From contig NZ_JAHRCU010000019.1 of the NCBI RefSeq assembly GCF_019083995.1, positions 1 to 64,000 of the forward strand: a stretch of DNA of 64,000 bases, read 5' to 3'. Positions 33,336 to 41,700 of the stretch are shown here, piece after piece. Every line of letters starts with the position of its first letter. The stretch's first letter is position 1. The notes beneath the pieces were generated by a model. It saw only the letters and a program-made list of their open reading frames with translations. It was not told the origin of the DNA and ran no database searches. The position numbers and the translations under genes are program-made. Source of the DNA: Roseococcus sp. SDR. GTDB taxonomy: Bacteria; Pseudomonadota; Alphaproteobacteria; Acetobacterales; Acetobacteraceae.

Positions 33336-34019
33336 TCAGCGGTAGAAGCGCGCCAGCCGCTCCGGCGGGACGCCGGCGAAATAGAGGCCCAGCGTCATCA
33401 GGTTGCGCGCGGAGCGCCGCCACCAGCCATCCCGCCGCCAGCGAGCGGCGGAGGTGATGGCGCAGGCCGGCATCTCCGCCAGCCGGGCGCGGCCGAGGCG
33501 CCGGACGAGATCCACATCCTCCATGAGCGGGATCGGGTGGAAGCCGCCCACTGCATCGTAGAGGGCGCGGGAGATCAGCAGGCCCTGGTCGCCATAGGGC
33601 AAAGCGAGCCGGCGGCAGCGCCAGGCCACGGCCGCTTCCAGCCGCCGCGCCTGGGGAGATTCGTCATCCAGGGCGAAGCGGAAGAAATGCGCCTGGTCCG
33701 CCCGGGCGAGGGCGGCCTCCACCGCCGTCTCCCAGCCGGCGTCCAGCCGCGTATCGGCATGCAGGAAGAGCAGCCATTCGCCCCGCGCGGCGGCGGCCCC
33801 GGCGGCGAGCTGCGTGCCCCGCCCGCGCGGCGCCGTGACGAGGCGCACCCCGGCCAGATCCGCCACGCTGTCCTTGCTGCCGCCATCGGCCAGGATGACC
33901 TCGCCGAGCCCAGACAGCTGTTCCAGCAGGGGCGGCAGGAGGTGGGCGGCGTTCAGCACCGGGATGACGGCGGAAATCCGTTCCATTTTCCCTTTTTGTT
34001 CTTGACTCGCGTCCGGCAT
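33336..34019 (-). CDS. Family 2 glycosyltransferase (TIGR04283-like)
   Basis: The 227-residue GT-A glycosyltransferase begins the catalytic fold at ISAVIPVLNAAHLLPPLLEQL (about 14-34, split here as ISAVIPVLNAA and on). LADGGSKDS is near 49-57, the HAD of LFLHADTRLDAGW is the metal/nucleotide site, and MEDVDLVRRL comes later. The small size and order resemble the TIGR04283 subfamily. ATG 34019 has GGAAGG seven bases upstream and is preferred to ATG 33986. It is divergent from the radical SAM gene. Its acceptor is unknown. Confidence 0.85.
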   Translation of the reverse strand: MPDASQEQKGKMERISAVIPVLNAAHLLPPLLEQLSGLGEVILADGGSKDSVADLAGVRLVTAPRGRGTQLAAGAAAARGEWLLFLHADTRLDAGWETAVEAALARADQAHFFRFALDDESPQARRLEAAVAWRCRRLALPYGDQGLLISRALYDAVGGFHPIPLMEDVDLVRRLGRARLAEMPACAITSAARWRRDGWWRRSARNLMTLGLYFAGVPPERLARFYR

Positions 34020-34058
34020 TTTCGCACCTTCCGACGTGAACATTAAGGGAACTTGGCC

Positions 34059-35165
34059 ATGCCCGATGGTGGCGGACATTCCTGGATTCAGAAAGACCTC
34101 GTCCCCCAGCGCGGCCGGGCGGCGCTGTCCAACCACACCCCGCGCTTCGAGCGCCAGGTGGCGGAAGCCTTCGATGATGGCTGGGGCAGCCTGACCGAGG
34201 ACATGCCGAGCCTCAGGACCACCCTCACCCGCGAGGCGGCTAGGTCGGCCCTCACCTATAACGACAGCCCCGACCTCGGTTTCGACCGCTCGATCAACCC
34301 CTATCGCGGCTGCGAGCATGGCTGCGTCTATTGTTACGCGAGGCCCAGCCACGCCTATCTCGGCCTTTCGCCCGGCCTGGATTTCGAAACCCGGCTGCTC
34401 TTCAAGCCCGAGCTGCCCGAGATCCTGGAGCGCGAACTCTCCCGCCCCGGCTATGTGCCGCGCCCGGTGGCGCTGGGCGCCAACACCGATCCCTACCAGC
34501 CGGTGGAGCGCGAACAGGGCCTGACGCGCCGCGTGCTGGAGGTGCTGGAGCGTTTCGGCCATCCGGTGACGATCGTCACCAAATCAGCCGGCGTGCTGCG
34601 CGATGCCGATATCCTGGCGCGGATGGCCCAACGCAATCTGGTGCGCGTCTGCATCTCCATCACCACGCTCGACGCCAAGCTGGCCCGCGCCATGGAGCCG
34701 CGCGCCGCGAGCCCGATGCGCCGGCTGGAGGCGGTGCGCGCGCTGGCGGCGCAGGGCATTCCGGTGGCCGTCCTGGCCGCCCCCATGATTCCTGGCATCA
34801 ACGACGCCGAACTGGAACGCATCCTGGAGGCCAGTGCGCGCGCCGGCGCCACCAGCGCCGGCTATGTGCTGCTGCGGCTGCCGCTCGAGCTTCGCCAGAT
34901 CTTCGAGGAATGGCTGAACGCCCATTACCCCGAGCGCGCGGCCCGTGTGCTGGCCCTGGTGCGCCAGACGCGCGGCGGCAAGCTCTATGACGCCCGCTTC
35001 GGCCAGCGCCAGACCGGCGAGGGCGCTTATGCCGAGTTGCTGGCCCGACGCTTCGACGTGGCACTGCGCCGCCTGGGCCTCGACCGGCGCGAGGGGGGCA
35101 CGAGCCGCCTCGATTGCACGCAGTTCAATCACCGCGCCGCATCGCGGCAGCTGGAATTGCTGTAA
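34059..35165 (+). CDS. PA0069-type radical SAM protein
   Basis: The 368-residue protein has the radical SAM cluster motif Cys85-x3-Cys89-x2-Cys92 (YRGCEHGCVYCYA) after an N-terminal extension of about 80 residues. It shows A-N-T-D-P-Y-Q-P-V-E near 145 and a long C-terminal region (LRLPLELRQIFEEWL) seen in PA0069/Rv2578c-like proteins, sometimes compared with spore photoproduct lyase. Function unknown. ATG 34059 has AAGGGA at 34045-34050, eight bases upstream; an in-frame TTG at 34053 is less likely. Confidence 0.9.
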   Translation: MPDGGGHSWIQKDLVPQRGRAALSNHTPRFERQVAEAFDDGWGSLTEDMPSLRTTLTREAARSALTYNDSPDLGFDRSINPYRGCEHGCVYCYARPSHAYLGLSPGLDFETRLLFKPELPEILERELSRPGYVPRPVALGANTDPYQPVEREQGLTRRVLEVLERFGHPVTIVTKSAGVLRDADILARMAQRNLVRVCISITTLDAKLARAMEPRAASPMRRLEAVRALAAQGIPVAVLAAPMIPGINDAELERILEASARAGATSAGYVLLRLPLELRQIFEEWLNAHYPERAARVLALVRQTRGGKLYDARFGQRQTGEGAYAELLARRFDVALRRLGLDRREGGTSRLDCTQFNHRAASRQLELL

Positions 35166-35207
35166 CGCCCGGTGTCGCCAGGCCCGTGCCTGCGCTACAA
35201 GCGGGGC

Positions 35208-36059
35208 ATGTCCGCCTCCCCCCAGGAAGAGGCCCGCGCCGCCCTCGACGCCGCCGGCCAATTGCCCGATGCCGAGCTCGACCTCGCATCCGTCGCGCTG
35301 CAATTCGCGCGCATTGACGCCCCCACGGCCGATTGGCGCGCGGCGGCCGAGTTGCTGAGCCGGATCGCCCGTCGCGCGGTGGAGCTGGCGGCTGCCGATC
35401 CCGCGGCCGATGGAGGGGAGCCCGAGCGCCGCCGCGCCCTGTTGGCAGGTCTCATCCATGGCGAGTTCGGCTTCGCGGGCGATGCCGAGACCTATGACGA
35501 CATGGCGAATGCCAACCTCATCCAGGTCCTGGAACGGCGGCGCGGCCTGCCCGTGGCGCTCGGCCTGCTCTGGCTGCACGCGGCCGAGGCGGCGGGCTGG
35601 AGCGCGCATGGGCTGAACGCCCCGGGCCATTTCCTGCTGGCACTCCCGCATGCGCGGGGGCAGATCGTGCTCGACGTCTTCGCCGGCGGGGACCAGCTGC
35701 TGGCGCCGGAATTGCGCGCCCTGATCAAGCGGGTGGCCGGCGAGAACGCCGAGCTGAAGCCCGGCATGCTGGCGACGATGACCAAGCGCGACGTGCTGCT
35801 GCGCCTGCAGAACAACATCAAGCTCCGCCGCCTCCAGGCCAATGACCTGGAAGGTGGCCTGGCCGCGACGCGGGACATGTTGCGCCTGGCACCCGACCAT
35901 GCGGGGCTTTGGCGCGAGATGGGGCTGATCGAGCACCGGCTGGAGCGCATCAGCGCGGCCTTGGCCAGCCTGGATCGCGCTCTGGAGATCGAGCCGCGCG
36001 GCGAGGCGGCGGCGCGCATCCGCGGCCTGGTGGAAGAGCTGCGCAACCGGCTGAATTGA
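35208..36059 (+). CDS. SirB1 family transglutaminase-like/TPR protein
   Basis: The 283-residue protein matches the SirB1/UPF0162 family: an N-terminal helical region, a transglutaminase-like core with ANLIQVLERRRGLPVALGLL and GLNAPGHFLLAL (the candidate histidine), then a TPR-like C-terminus (about 205-275, LRLAPDHAGLWREMGLIEHRL region). The usual catalytic Cys position of active transglutaminases is not evident, so catalysis is doubtful. It is convergent with the VTT gene, and the gap contains four copies of a 26-bp tandem repeat. Confidence 0.85.
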   Translation: MSASPQEEARAALDAAGQLPDAELDLASVALQFARIDAPTADWRAAAELLSRIARRAVELAAADPAADGGEPERRRALLAGLIHGEFGFAGDAETYDDMANANLIQVLERRRGLPVALGLLWLHAAEAAGWSAHGLNAPGHFLLALPHARGQIVLDVFAGGDQLLAPELRALIKRVAGENAELKPGMLATMTKRDVLLRLQNNIKLRRLQANDLEGGLAATRDMLRLAPDHAGLWREMGLIEHRLERISAALASLDRALEIEPRGEAAARIRGLVEELRNRLN

Positions 36060-36070
36060 GCGCGGCTCCG

Positions 36071-36170
36071 TCTCCAACGCGCGTCCCGTGGTCACTTCTC
36101 CAACGCGCGTCCCGCGGTCATTTCTCCAACGCGCGTCCCGCGGTCACTTCTCCAACGCGCGTCCCGCGCG
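36071..36170. repeat. 26-bp tandem repeat, four units
   Basis: The unit begins TCTCCAACGCGCGTCCC at 36071, 36097, 36123 and 36149, exactly 26 bp apart. Units differ at one or two bases, and the last is truncated. The array spans the gap between the SirB1 and VTT genes and provides the last seven codons and the stop codon of the VTT gene. There are no spacers, so it is a minisatellite, not CRISPR. Confidence 0.92.
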
Positions 36171-36848
36171 ATGCCTCCCCATCAGCCAGACCCCCAGTCC
36201 GACACTGAAGGCCAGCAGAATGACGGAGAGGCCAAGCTGCCAGAAGCCGTCCACGCGCACGCCCTTGCCGAGCAGCGCGAAGACCACCGTCTGCGGCAGG
36301 TAACCGAGTGCCGAGGCCAGGAAGAAGGCGCCTGCCGGGAGCGCCGACATGCCGGCCAGGAAATTGAGCGCGAGGTTGTTGCCCACCGGAAACAGCCGGA
36401 GCGCCAGCGCCGCGCCGAAGGGGTTCTCCCGCAGCGTTTCCACCACCGGTCGCAGCCGCGGGCCGAAGCGCCCGGCGAGTCGCCGCTCCGCCCAGTCCCG
36501 CGCGATGGCGCGCGCCCAAGCGTAGGCCAGCACGCAGCCCAGCATCTGCGCGCCCAGCGCGACGCCCACGCCGATCACCGTGCCGAAGGCATAGCCCGCC
36601 AGGAAGGCCACCACCTGGCGCGGCACGCCGACCGCGGTGGCCAGCCCGCCCGCCAGCAGGAAGAGGCTCTCCCCGAGGAGGCCCTGGTCGCGGATATAGA
36701 GGTCCACCCATTCCGTGCCCGGCGCGGCACCCAGCGCCCGCAGCAGCACGCCGCCGAACGCGAGCCCCGCCACCATGAGCAGCAGCTTGCCAAGGCCCAG
36801 CGAGCGGGAGGACCGGGCCGGCCTCGTCTGACCCGCCCCGTCCGTCAC
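36144..36848 (-). CDS. VTT-domain membrane protein (TVP38/TMEM64-like)
   Basis: The 234-residue inner-membrane protein has the VTT/SNARE-associated domain of TVP38/DedA proteins. FLAGYAFGTVIGVGVALGAQ lies near 83-102; R-L-F-P-V-G-N-N-L-A-L-N-F-L-A-G near 155 is the re-entrant loop motif. About six hydrophobic segments are seen. DedA-like proteins move or flip lipids across membranes. The start is GTG 36848, sharing GTGA with the upstream glycosyltransferase stop, so the two are coupled. The C-terminus (AGRALEK) is encoded by the tandem-repeat unit. Confidence 0.88.
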   Translation of the reverse strand: MTDGAGQTRPARSSRSLGLGKLLLMVAGLAFGGVLLRALGAAPGTEWVDLYIRDQGLLGESLFLLAGGLATAVGVPRQVVAFLAGYAFGTVIGVGVALGAQMLGCVLAYAWARAIARDWAERRLAGRFGPRLRPVVETLRENPFGAALALRLFPVGNNLALNFLAGMSALPAGAFFLASALGYLPQTVVFALLGKGVRVDGFWQLGLSVILLAFSVGLGVWLMGRHRAGRALEK

Positions 36849-37561
36849 GGCGCCTCGATCTCGGGGCGCTTGCCGCGCCGCTGCAGCCAGGCCACGCCGA
36901 AGAGGTCGAAGATGCTCACCGCCAGCCGGTCCAGCGTGCCGTAGTTGGAGGCGCCGCGCAGCCGGGGGCGGTGGTTCACCGGCTCGCTCAGCACCACGGC
37001 GCCGGCGCGCAGCGCCAGCGCGGGCAGGAAGCGGTGCATGTGATCGAAGTGCGGCATGGTCTGAAAGAGGGCGCGCGGAAACAGCTTCAGCCCGCAGCCG
37101 GTATCCGGCGTCGCGTCCTTCAGGAGCGAGGAGCGGATGGCGTTGGCGAGGCGCGAGGAGCGCCGCTTCACCCAGCTGTCCTTCCGGTTCACACGGTGCC
37201 CGGCCACCATCACCCAGCCGCCGGTCGCCGCAGTTTCAGCCTCGGCGCGAGCCAGCATGCGGGGGATGTCGGCAGGGTCGTTCTGGCCGTCACCATCCAG
37301 CGTGGCGATCCAGGTGCCGGCCGCCGCCGCCACGCCCGTCATGATGGCGGCCGATTGTCCGCAGCTCGCCTTGTGGCGCAGCCGGCGCACCGCCAGCCCG
37401 GCCAGGATCTCGGGCGTCGCGTCGGTCGAGCCGTCATCCACGTAGATGATCTCGTGCGGGATCGCGGCCAGGGCCGCCTCGATCTCGGCGACCAGGGGGG
37501 CGATGTTCGGGGCCTCGTTCCGCACGGGAATGACGACCGAAACCAGCGGTGCGGCGGACAT
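36845..37561 (-). CDS. Dolichol-phosphate mannosyltransferase-like glycosyltransferase (family 2)
   Basis: The 238-residue GT-A enzyme begins VSVVIPVRNEAPNIAPLV and has IIYVDDGSTDAT (about 39-50) and LDGDGQNDPADIP (about 88-100), the DxD-type metal site of DPM1-like enzymes. No C-terminal membrane helices are present, so it is the short form that makes a polyprenyl-phosphate sugar donor. It overlaps the VTT membrane-protein gene; that partner could help present or flip the lipid-linked sugar, an inference from coupling alone. It is divergent from the heme A synthase gene. Confidence 0.88.
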   Translation of the reverse strand: MSAAPLVSVVIPVRNEAPNIAPLVAEIEAALAAIPHEIIYVDDGSTDATPEILAGLAVRRLRHKASCGQSAAIMTGVAAAAGTWIATLDGDGQNDPADIPRMLARAEAETAATGGWVMVAGHRVNRKDSWVKRRSSRLANAIRSSLLKDATPDTGCGLKLFPRALFQTMPHFDHMHRFLPALALRAGAVVLSEPVNHRPRLRGASNYGTLDRLAVSIFDLFGVAWLQRRGKRPEIEAP

Positions 37562-37677
37562 GCGGGGGCGTTACCAGCGCGCATCCCGGGCCACAAGCCC
37601 GCGATGGTGGCAATTCTTGCGACTTCGCGTTGAGCCCATGGGCTGGCGGCGTGGTTCTCGGTTACTATGTCGCGGTC

Positions 37678-38769
37678 ATGCCCTTCGATGCCCACAGCTT
37701 TCCTGCCCACGCCGCCGCGGCGCCGCGCGGCGACCGCGCCAATCCCCGCGCCATCGCCATATGGCTGCTCACCGTCGCCGGCCTGATCTGGGCCATGGTG
37801 GCGCTGGGCGGCGCCACGCGCCTCACCGGCTCGGGCCTGTCCATCATGGAATGGGCGCCGCTCGCCGGCACCCTGCCGCCGCTCAGCCAGGCCGAGTGGC
37901 AGCGCCTCTACGACCTGTACCGCACCATCCCGCAATACCAGCTTCAGAATGCCGGCTTCGGGATGGAGGGTTTCCAGCGCATCTTCTGGCTGGAATGGGG
38001 GCATCGCTTCTGGGGCCGGCTGATCGGCCTCGCCTACCTGGTCCCCCTGCTCTGGTTCTGGGCGCGCGGCGCCATTCCGCGCGGGCTCGGGCCGCGGCTC
38101 GCGCTGCTGTTTGTCCTGGGCGGGATGCAGGGCGCGATCGGCTGGTTCATGGTCGCCTCGGGCTTCGAGGCGGACCGCACCGCCGTTTCGCCCTATCGCC
38201 TCGTGCTGCACCTCTCCATGGCCTTCATCCTGTTCGGTCTGATCCTCTGGACCGCGCTCGGCCTGCTGCGGCCCGCACCGGTGGAGGTCATCCCGCAGCA
38301 GGGCAAGATCCGCCGGCAGGTGGTGGCGGCCTTCTGGCTGGCCGCGCTGACCATGCTGGCCGGCGGCTTCGTGGCCGGCATCCGCGCCGGCTTCAGCTAC
38401 AACACCTTCCCGCTGATGGACGGCCAGCTCATCCCCGCCGGCTATCTCGACCTTGATCCGGTCTGGAAGAATCTCACGGCCAATATCGCCGCCGTGCAGT
38501 TCAACCACCGCCTCCTCGCCTCGCTCACGCTGCTGGCCGCTCTCGGCGCGGCCATTGCCGCACGCCGCCTGCCGGACGGCTTCGCCCGCCGCGCGGTCTG
38601 GGCCATGGCGGCCGTGATCGGCGCGCAATATGCGCTGGGCATCGTGACCTTGCTGCATGTCGTGCCGGTCTCCCTCGGCACGCTGCACCAGGCGATGGCG
38701 GTCGGCGTCCTTGCCGCCGGGCTCTGCGCCTGGCACGGGCTGCGGGCACCACCCGCCGCGGCACCCTGA
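37678..38769 (+). CDS. ctaA: Heme A synthase (COX15/CtaA type)
   Basis: The 363-residue membrane enzyme oxidises heme O to heme A for cytochrome oxidase. It has eight hydrophobic segments in two repeated halves. Heme-ligand candidates are His109 (EWGHRFWGR), His178 (LVLHLSMAF), His277 (FNHRLLA) and His337 (LGTLHQAM). W-L-x-x-V-A-G-x-I-W-A-M-V-x-L-G-G-A-T-R-L-T opens the protein, as in type 2 (COX15-like) enzymes. ATG 37678 starts 35 codons before the first helix, with no strong ribosome-binding site. The PAS-kinase gene follows two bases after its stop. Confidence 0.94.
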   Translation: MPFDAHSFPAHAAAAPRGDRANPRAIAIWLLTVAGLIWAMVALGGATRLTGSGLSIMEWAPLAGTLPPLSQAEWQRLYDLYRTIPQYQLQNAGFGMEGFQRIFWLEWGHRFWGRLIGLAYLVPLLWFWARGAIPRGLGPRLALLFVLGGMQGAIGWFMVASGFEADRTAVSPYRLVLHLSMAFILFGLILWTALGLLRPAPVEVIPQQGKIRRQVVAAFWLAALTMLAGGFVAGIRAGFSYNTFPLMDGQLIPAGYLDLDPVWKNLTANIAAVQFNHRLLASLTLLAALGAAIAARRLPDGFARRAVWAMAAVIGAQYALGIVTLLHVVPVSLGTLHQAMAVGVLAAGLCAWHGLRAPPAAAP

Positions 38770-38771
38770 GC

Positions 38772-41700
38772 ATGGACGCCGCCGCCCCCCGCCCTCCTGA
38801 GCTTCTCACGGCCCTGCCGCTGGCGCTCATGGCCTTCTCGGGCGCAGGCGGACTGGTCTTCGCCAACCCTGCCATGCATGCCCTGCTCAAGGTGGACCAT
38901 GCCGCGCTCCAGCCCGGCGCGGCCCTGGCTGATGTGCTGCGCCTGCTGGCCTATCGCGGCGTGCTCGGCCCCGGCGATCCCGGCCAGCGCCTGCGCGAGG
39001 TCCTGGCGCTCGACCTCGGCCTCGCGCATCGCCGCCTGCTGCGCGACGTGGAGGGGCGTGGCCTCGAATGGCGCATCCTGCCGCTGCCCGATGGCGGCCA
39101 CCTGTTGACGCTGGCCGATGTCAGCGAGTTCCAGTCGGCGCGAGAGGCGGCGGAGCGAGAGGCGGCCGCGCTCTCGGGCATGCTGGCGCGGCTGAACAAC
39201 GGCGTCGCGCAGTATGACGCCGAACGCCGGCTGGCGCGCAGCAACCCCGCCTATGCGCGCCTGTTGGGCCTGCAGCCCCACGTCCTGCGCCCTGGCATGG
39301 CGTTGGGCGAGATCGTCGCCCACCAGCAGGAGGCGGGCGAGTTCGACGCCGCCGAGGCCGCCGCCGTCGCGGCGCACCTCGCCGCCCGCTCCATCGTGCA
39401 GCCCTGGCGGCATGAGCGCACCCGCCCTGATGGCCGCACCGTCCGCTTCGACAACCAGCCCATGCCCGATGGCGGCTGGCTGGTCGAGATCATGGACATC
39501 ACCGACGCGCACCAGGCCGAGCAGGATGTCCGCCGGCGCGTGGCCCTGCAGGACGCGCTGATGGAGGCGCTGCCCGTGGGTGTCGCCGTCTATGGCCCAG
39601 ACCGCGTGCTGACGCAGGTGAACCCGGCCTATAACCGCATCATGGCGCACAGCCCGGTGCGCCTGGGCGAGAACCTGCGCGACATCCTGATGCGCCGCGC
39701 CATCGCTGGCGAATTCGGCCCCTGCGACCCGGAGGTGGAGGTGCCCCGGCGCCTCGCCTCCACCGCCACCTCGCATGGCTTCGAGCGCCGCACGCCGGAG
39801 GGCATCGCCACCAGCCACCGCAGCGTGCCGCTGCCCGATGGCGGACATGCCATGGTGGTGGCCGACGTCACCGCCCTGCACGCCGCCCAGGCCGAGGCGC
39901 GGGAACGCGCCGAGGTGCTGGCCCACATGCTGGAGAGCACGCGCCACGGCATGGCGATGTTCGACGCCGAGGGCACCGTCATCGCCGCCAACCGCCTCGC
40001 CGCGCATTTCTGCGGCCTGCCGCCCGAGGCCTTTCGCCGTGGCGTGAACATCCGCGAATTGCGCGCGCTGCAGATCCAGCTGGGCGTGCATGGCGACAAG
40101 CTCTCGACCGACCGTTTCCTGGCGGAGCGGATGAACGAGCCGCTGCGCGGACCCGACCGATACCGCCGCACCAACCCCGACGGCACGGTGATCGAGATCA
40201 TCACCGACAAGCTGCCCGAGGGCGGCTATGTGCGCTCCTTCACCGACGTCACCGCGCAGGTCCAGGCCGAGGCGGAGGCAACGAGCCGCGCCGCCTCGCT
40301 GCAGGCCGTGCTCGACAACATGCGGCATGGCGTCATCCTGTATGATGGCGAGGGTTACGTCCGCACCGGCAACGCGCTGGGCGCCCGCCTTGCGGGCCTG
40401 CCGCCCGAGATGCTCAAGCCCGGCGTGCATTTCGACGCCCTGCGCGACATGCAGGCTGAGCTGGGGGAGCATGGCGAGGGCGAGATCGGCGTGCGCTGGC
40501 GCCAGAATCGCGCGCGCGAGCCATGGAAAGGCGAGGGCACCTTCACCCGCAAGCGCCCGGACGGCACCATCATCGAGGTCCGCACCGACCTGATCCCGGG
40601 CGGCGGCTGCGTGCGCTCCTTCACCGACATCACCGCGCTGACCGAGGCGCAGGCGGCCGCCACGCAGCGCGCCGCCATGGTCCAGGCGATGCTGGACAAC
40701 ATGCGCCACGGCATCGCGCTGTTCGACGCGCAGGACCGGCTGCTGACCTTCAACCGGCTCTGCGCCACGCTGATGGGCCTCGAGGGCTGGCTGCGCCCGG
40801 GGCTCGACTACAGCGAGGTGCTGGCCCGGCAGCTCGAAACCGGCGAGTTCGGTGAGAGCGGGGCGGCAGCCGACCACGTGGCCGCCCTCCTCACGCGCGA
40901 CAAGAGCGTGCCCAATACCGTTCGCCGCCGCCGCCCCACCGGCGAAGAGCTGGACGTAACGGCGAGCCCGGTGCCGCAGGGCGGCTTCGTGCTGACGCTG
41001 ACCGATATCACCGCCCGCGTGGTGGCCGAGCGCGAGGCCGAACGCCGGGCCGAGGTGCTCTCCGCCACGCTGAACGCAGCGCGCCAGGGCATCATGCTGT
41101 TCGACGCCGAGGGACGCGTGGTGGCGGCGAACGACATCGCGGCGCAGCTTACCACGCGGGCCGGGCCCGCCTCGCTCATCGGTCGCGGCCATGCCGACAT
41201 CGTCGGCAGCCAGCACCGCACCGAGGGCGCGAGCGAGGCGGAGGTGGAGCAGGTGATGCGGCAGGTGGCGGCGGTGGACCGCCGCGCGCACCACCGCTAC
41301 CAGCGCCACCGCCGGGACGGCCTGGTGCTCGACATCAGCTCCGACCCGATGCCCGAGGGCGGCTACGTCGTCTGCATCTCGGATGTGACGGATCTGGTCC
41401 ATGCGCGGGAGCAGGCGCAGGCCCGCGCGGCCCTGCTCTCCGCCACGCTGAACGCGGCGCGGCAGGGCATCACGCTGTTCGATGCCGACGGCGTCGTCCT
41501 CGCCGCCAATGACATCGGCGCGCAGTTCGCGGGGCTTCCCGATGCCGCCGCGCTGATCGGCCGCCGCCATGCCGATATCGTCGCCGCCCAGCGCGTCCAT
41601 GAGGGCGCCACACCCGAGCAGCAGGCCGAATTGGCGCGCCGCTTCGCCGCGACGGACCGCACGAAGCCCCACTGCTACCAGCGGCAGCGGCCGGACGGGC

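Noticed and set aside
34002-34058. Promoter with TTGACT upstream of the radical SAM gene
   Set aside because: No acceptable -10 box at 16-18 bases, so it was not listed as a feature.
36071-36170. CRISPR array
   Set aside because: The 26-bp units follow one another without unique spacers, and no cas genes are present.
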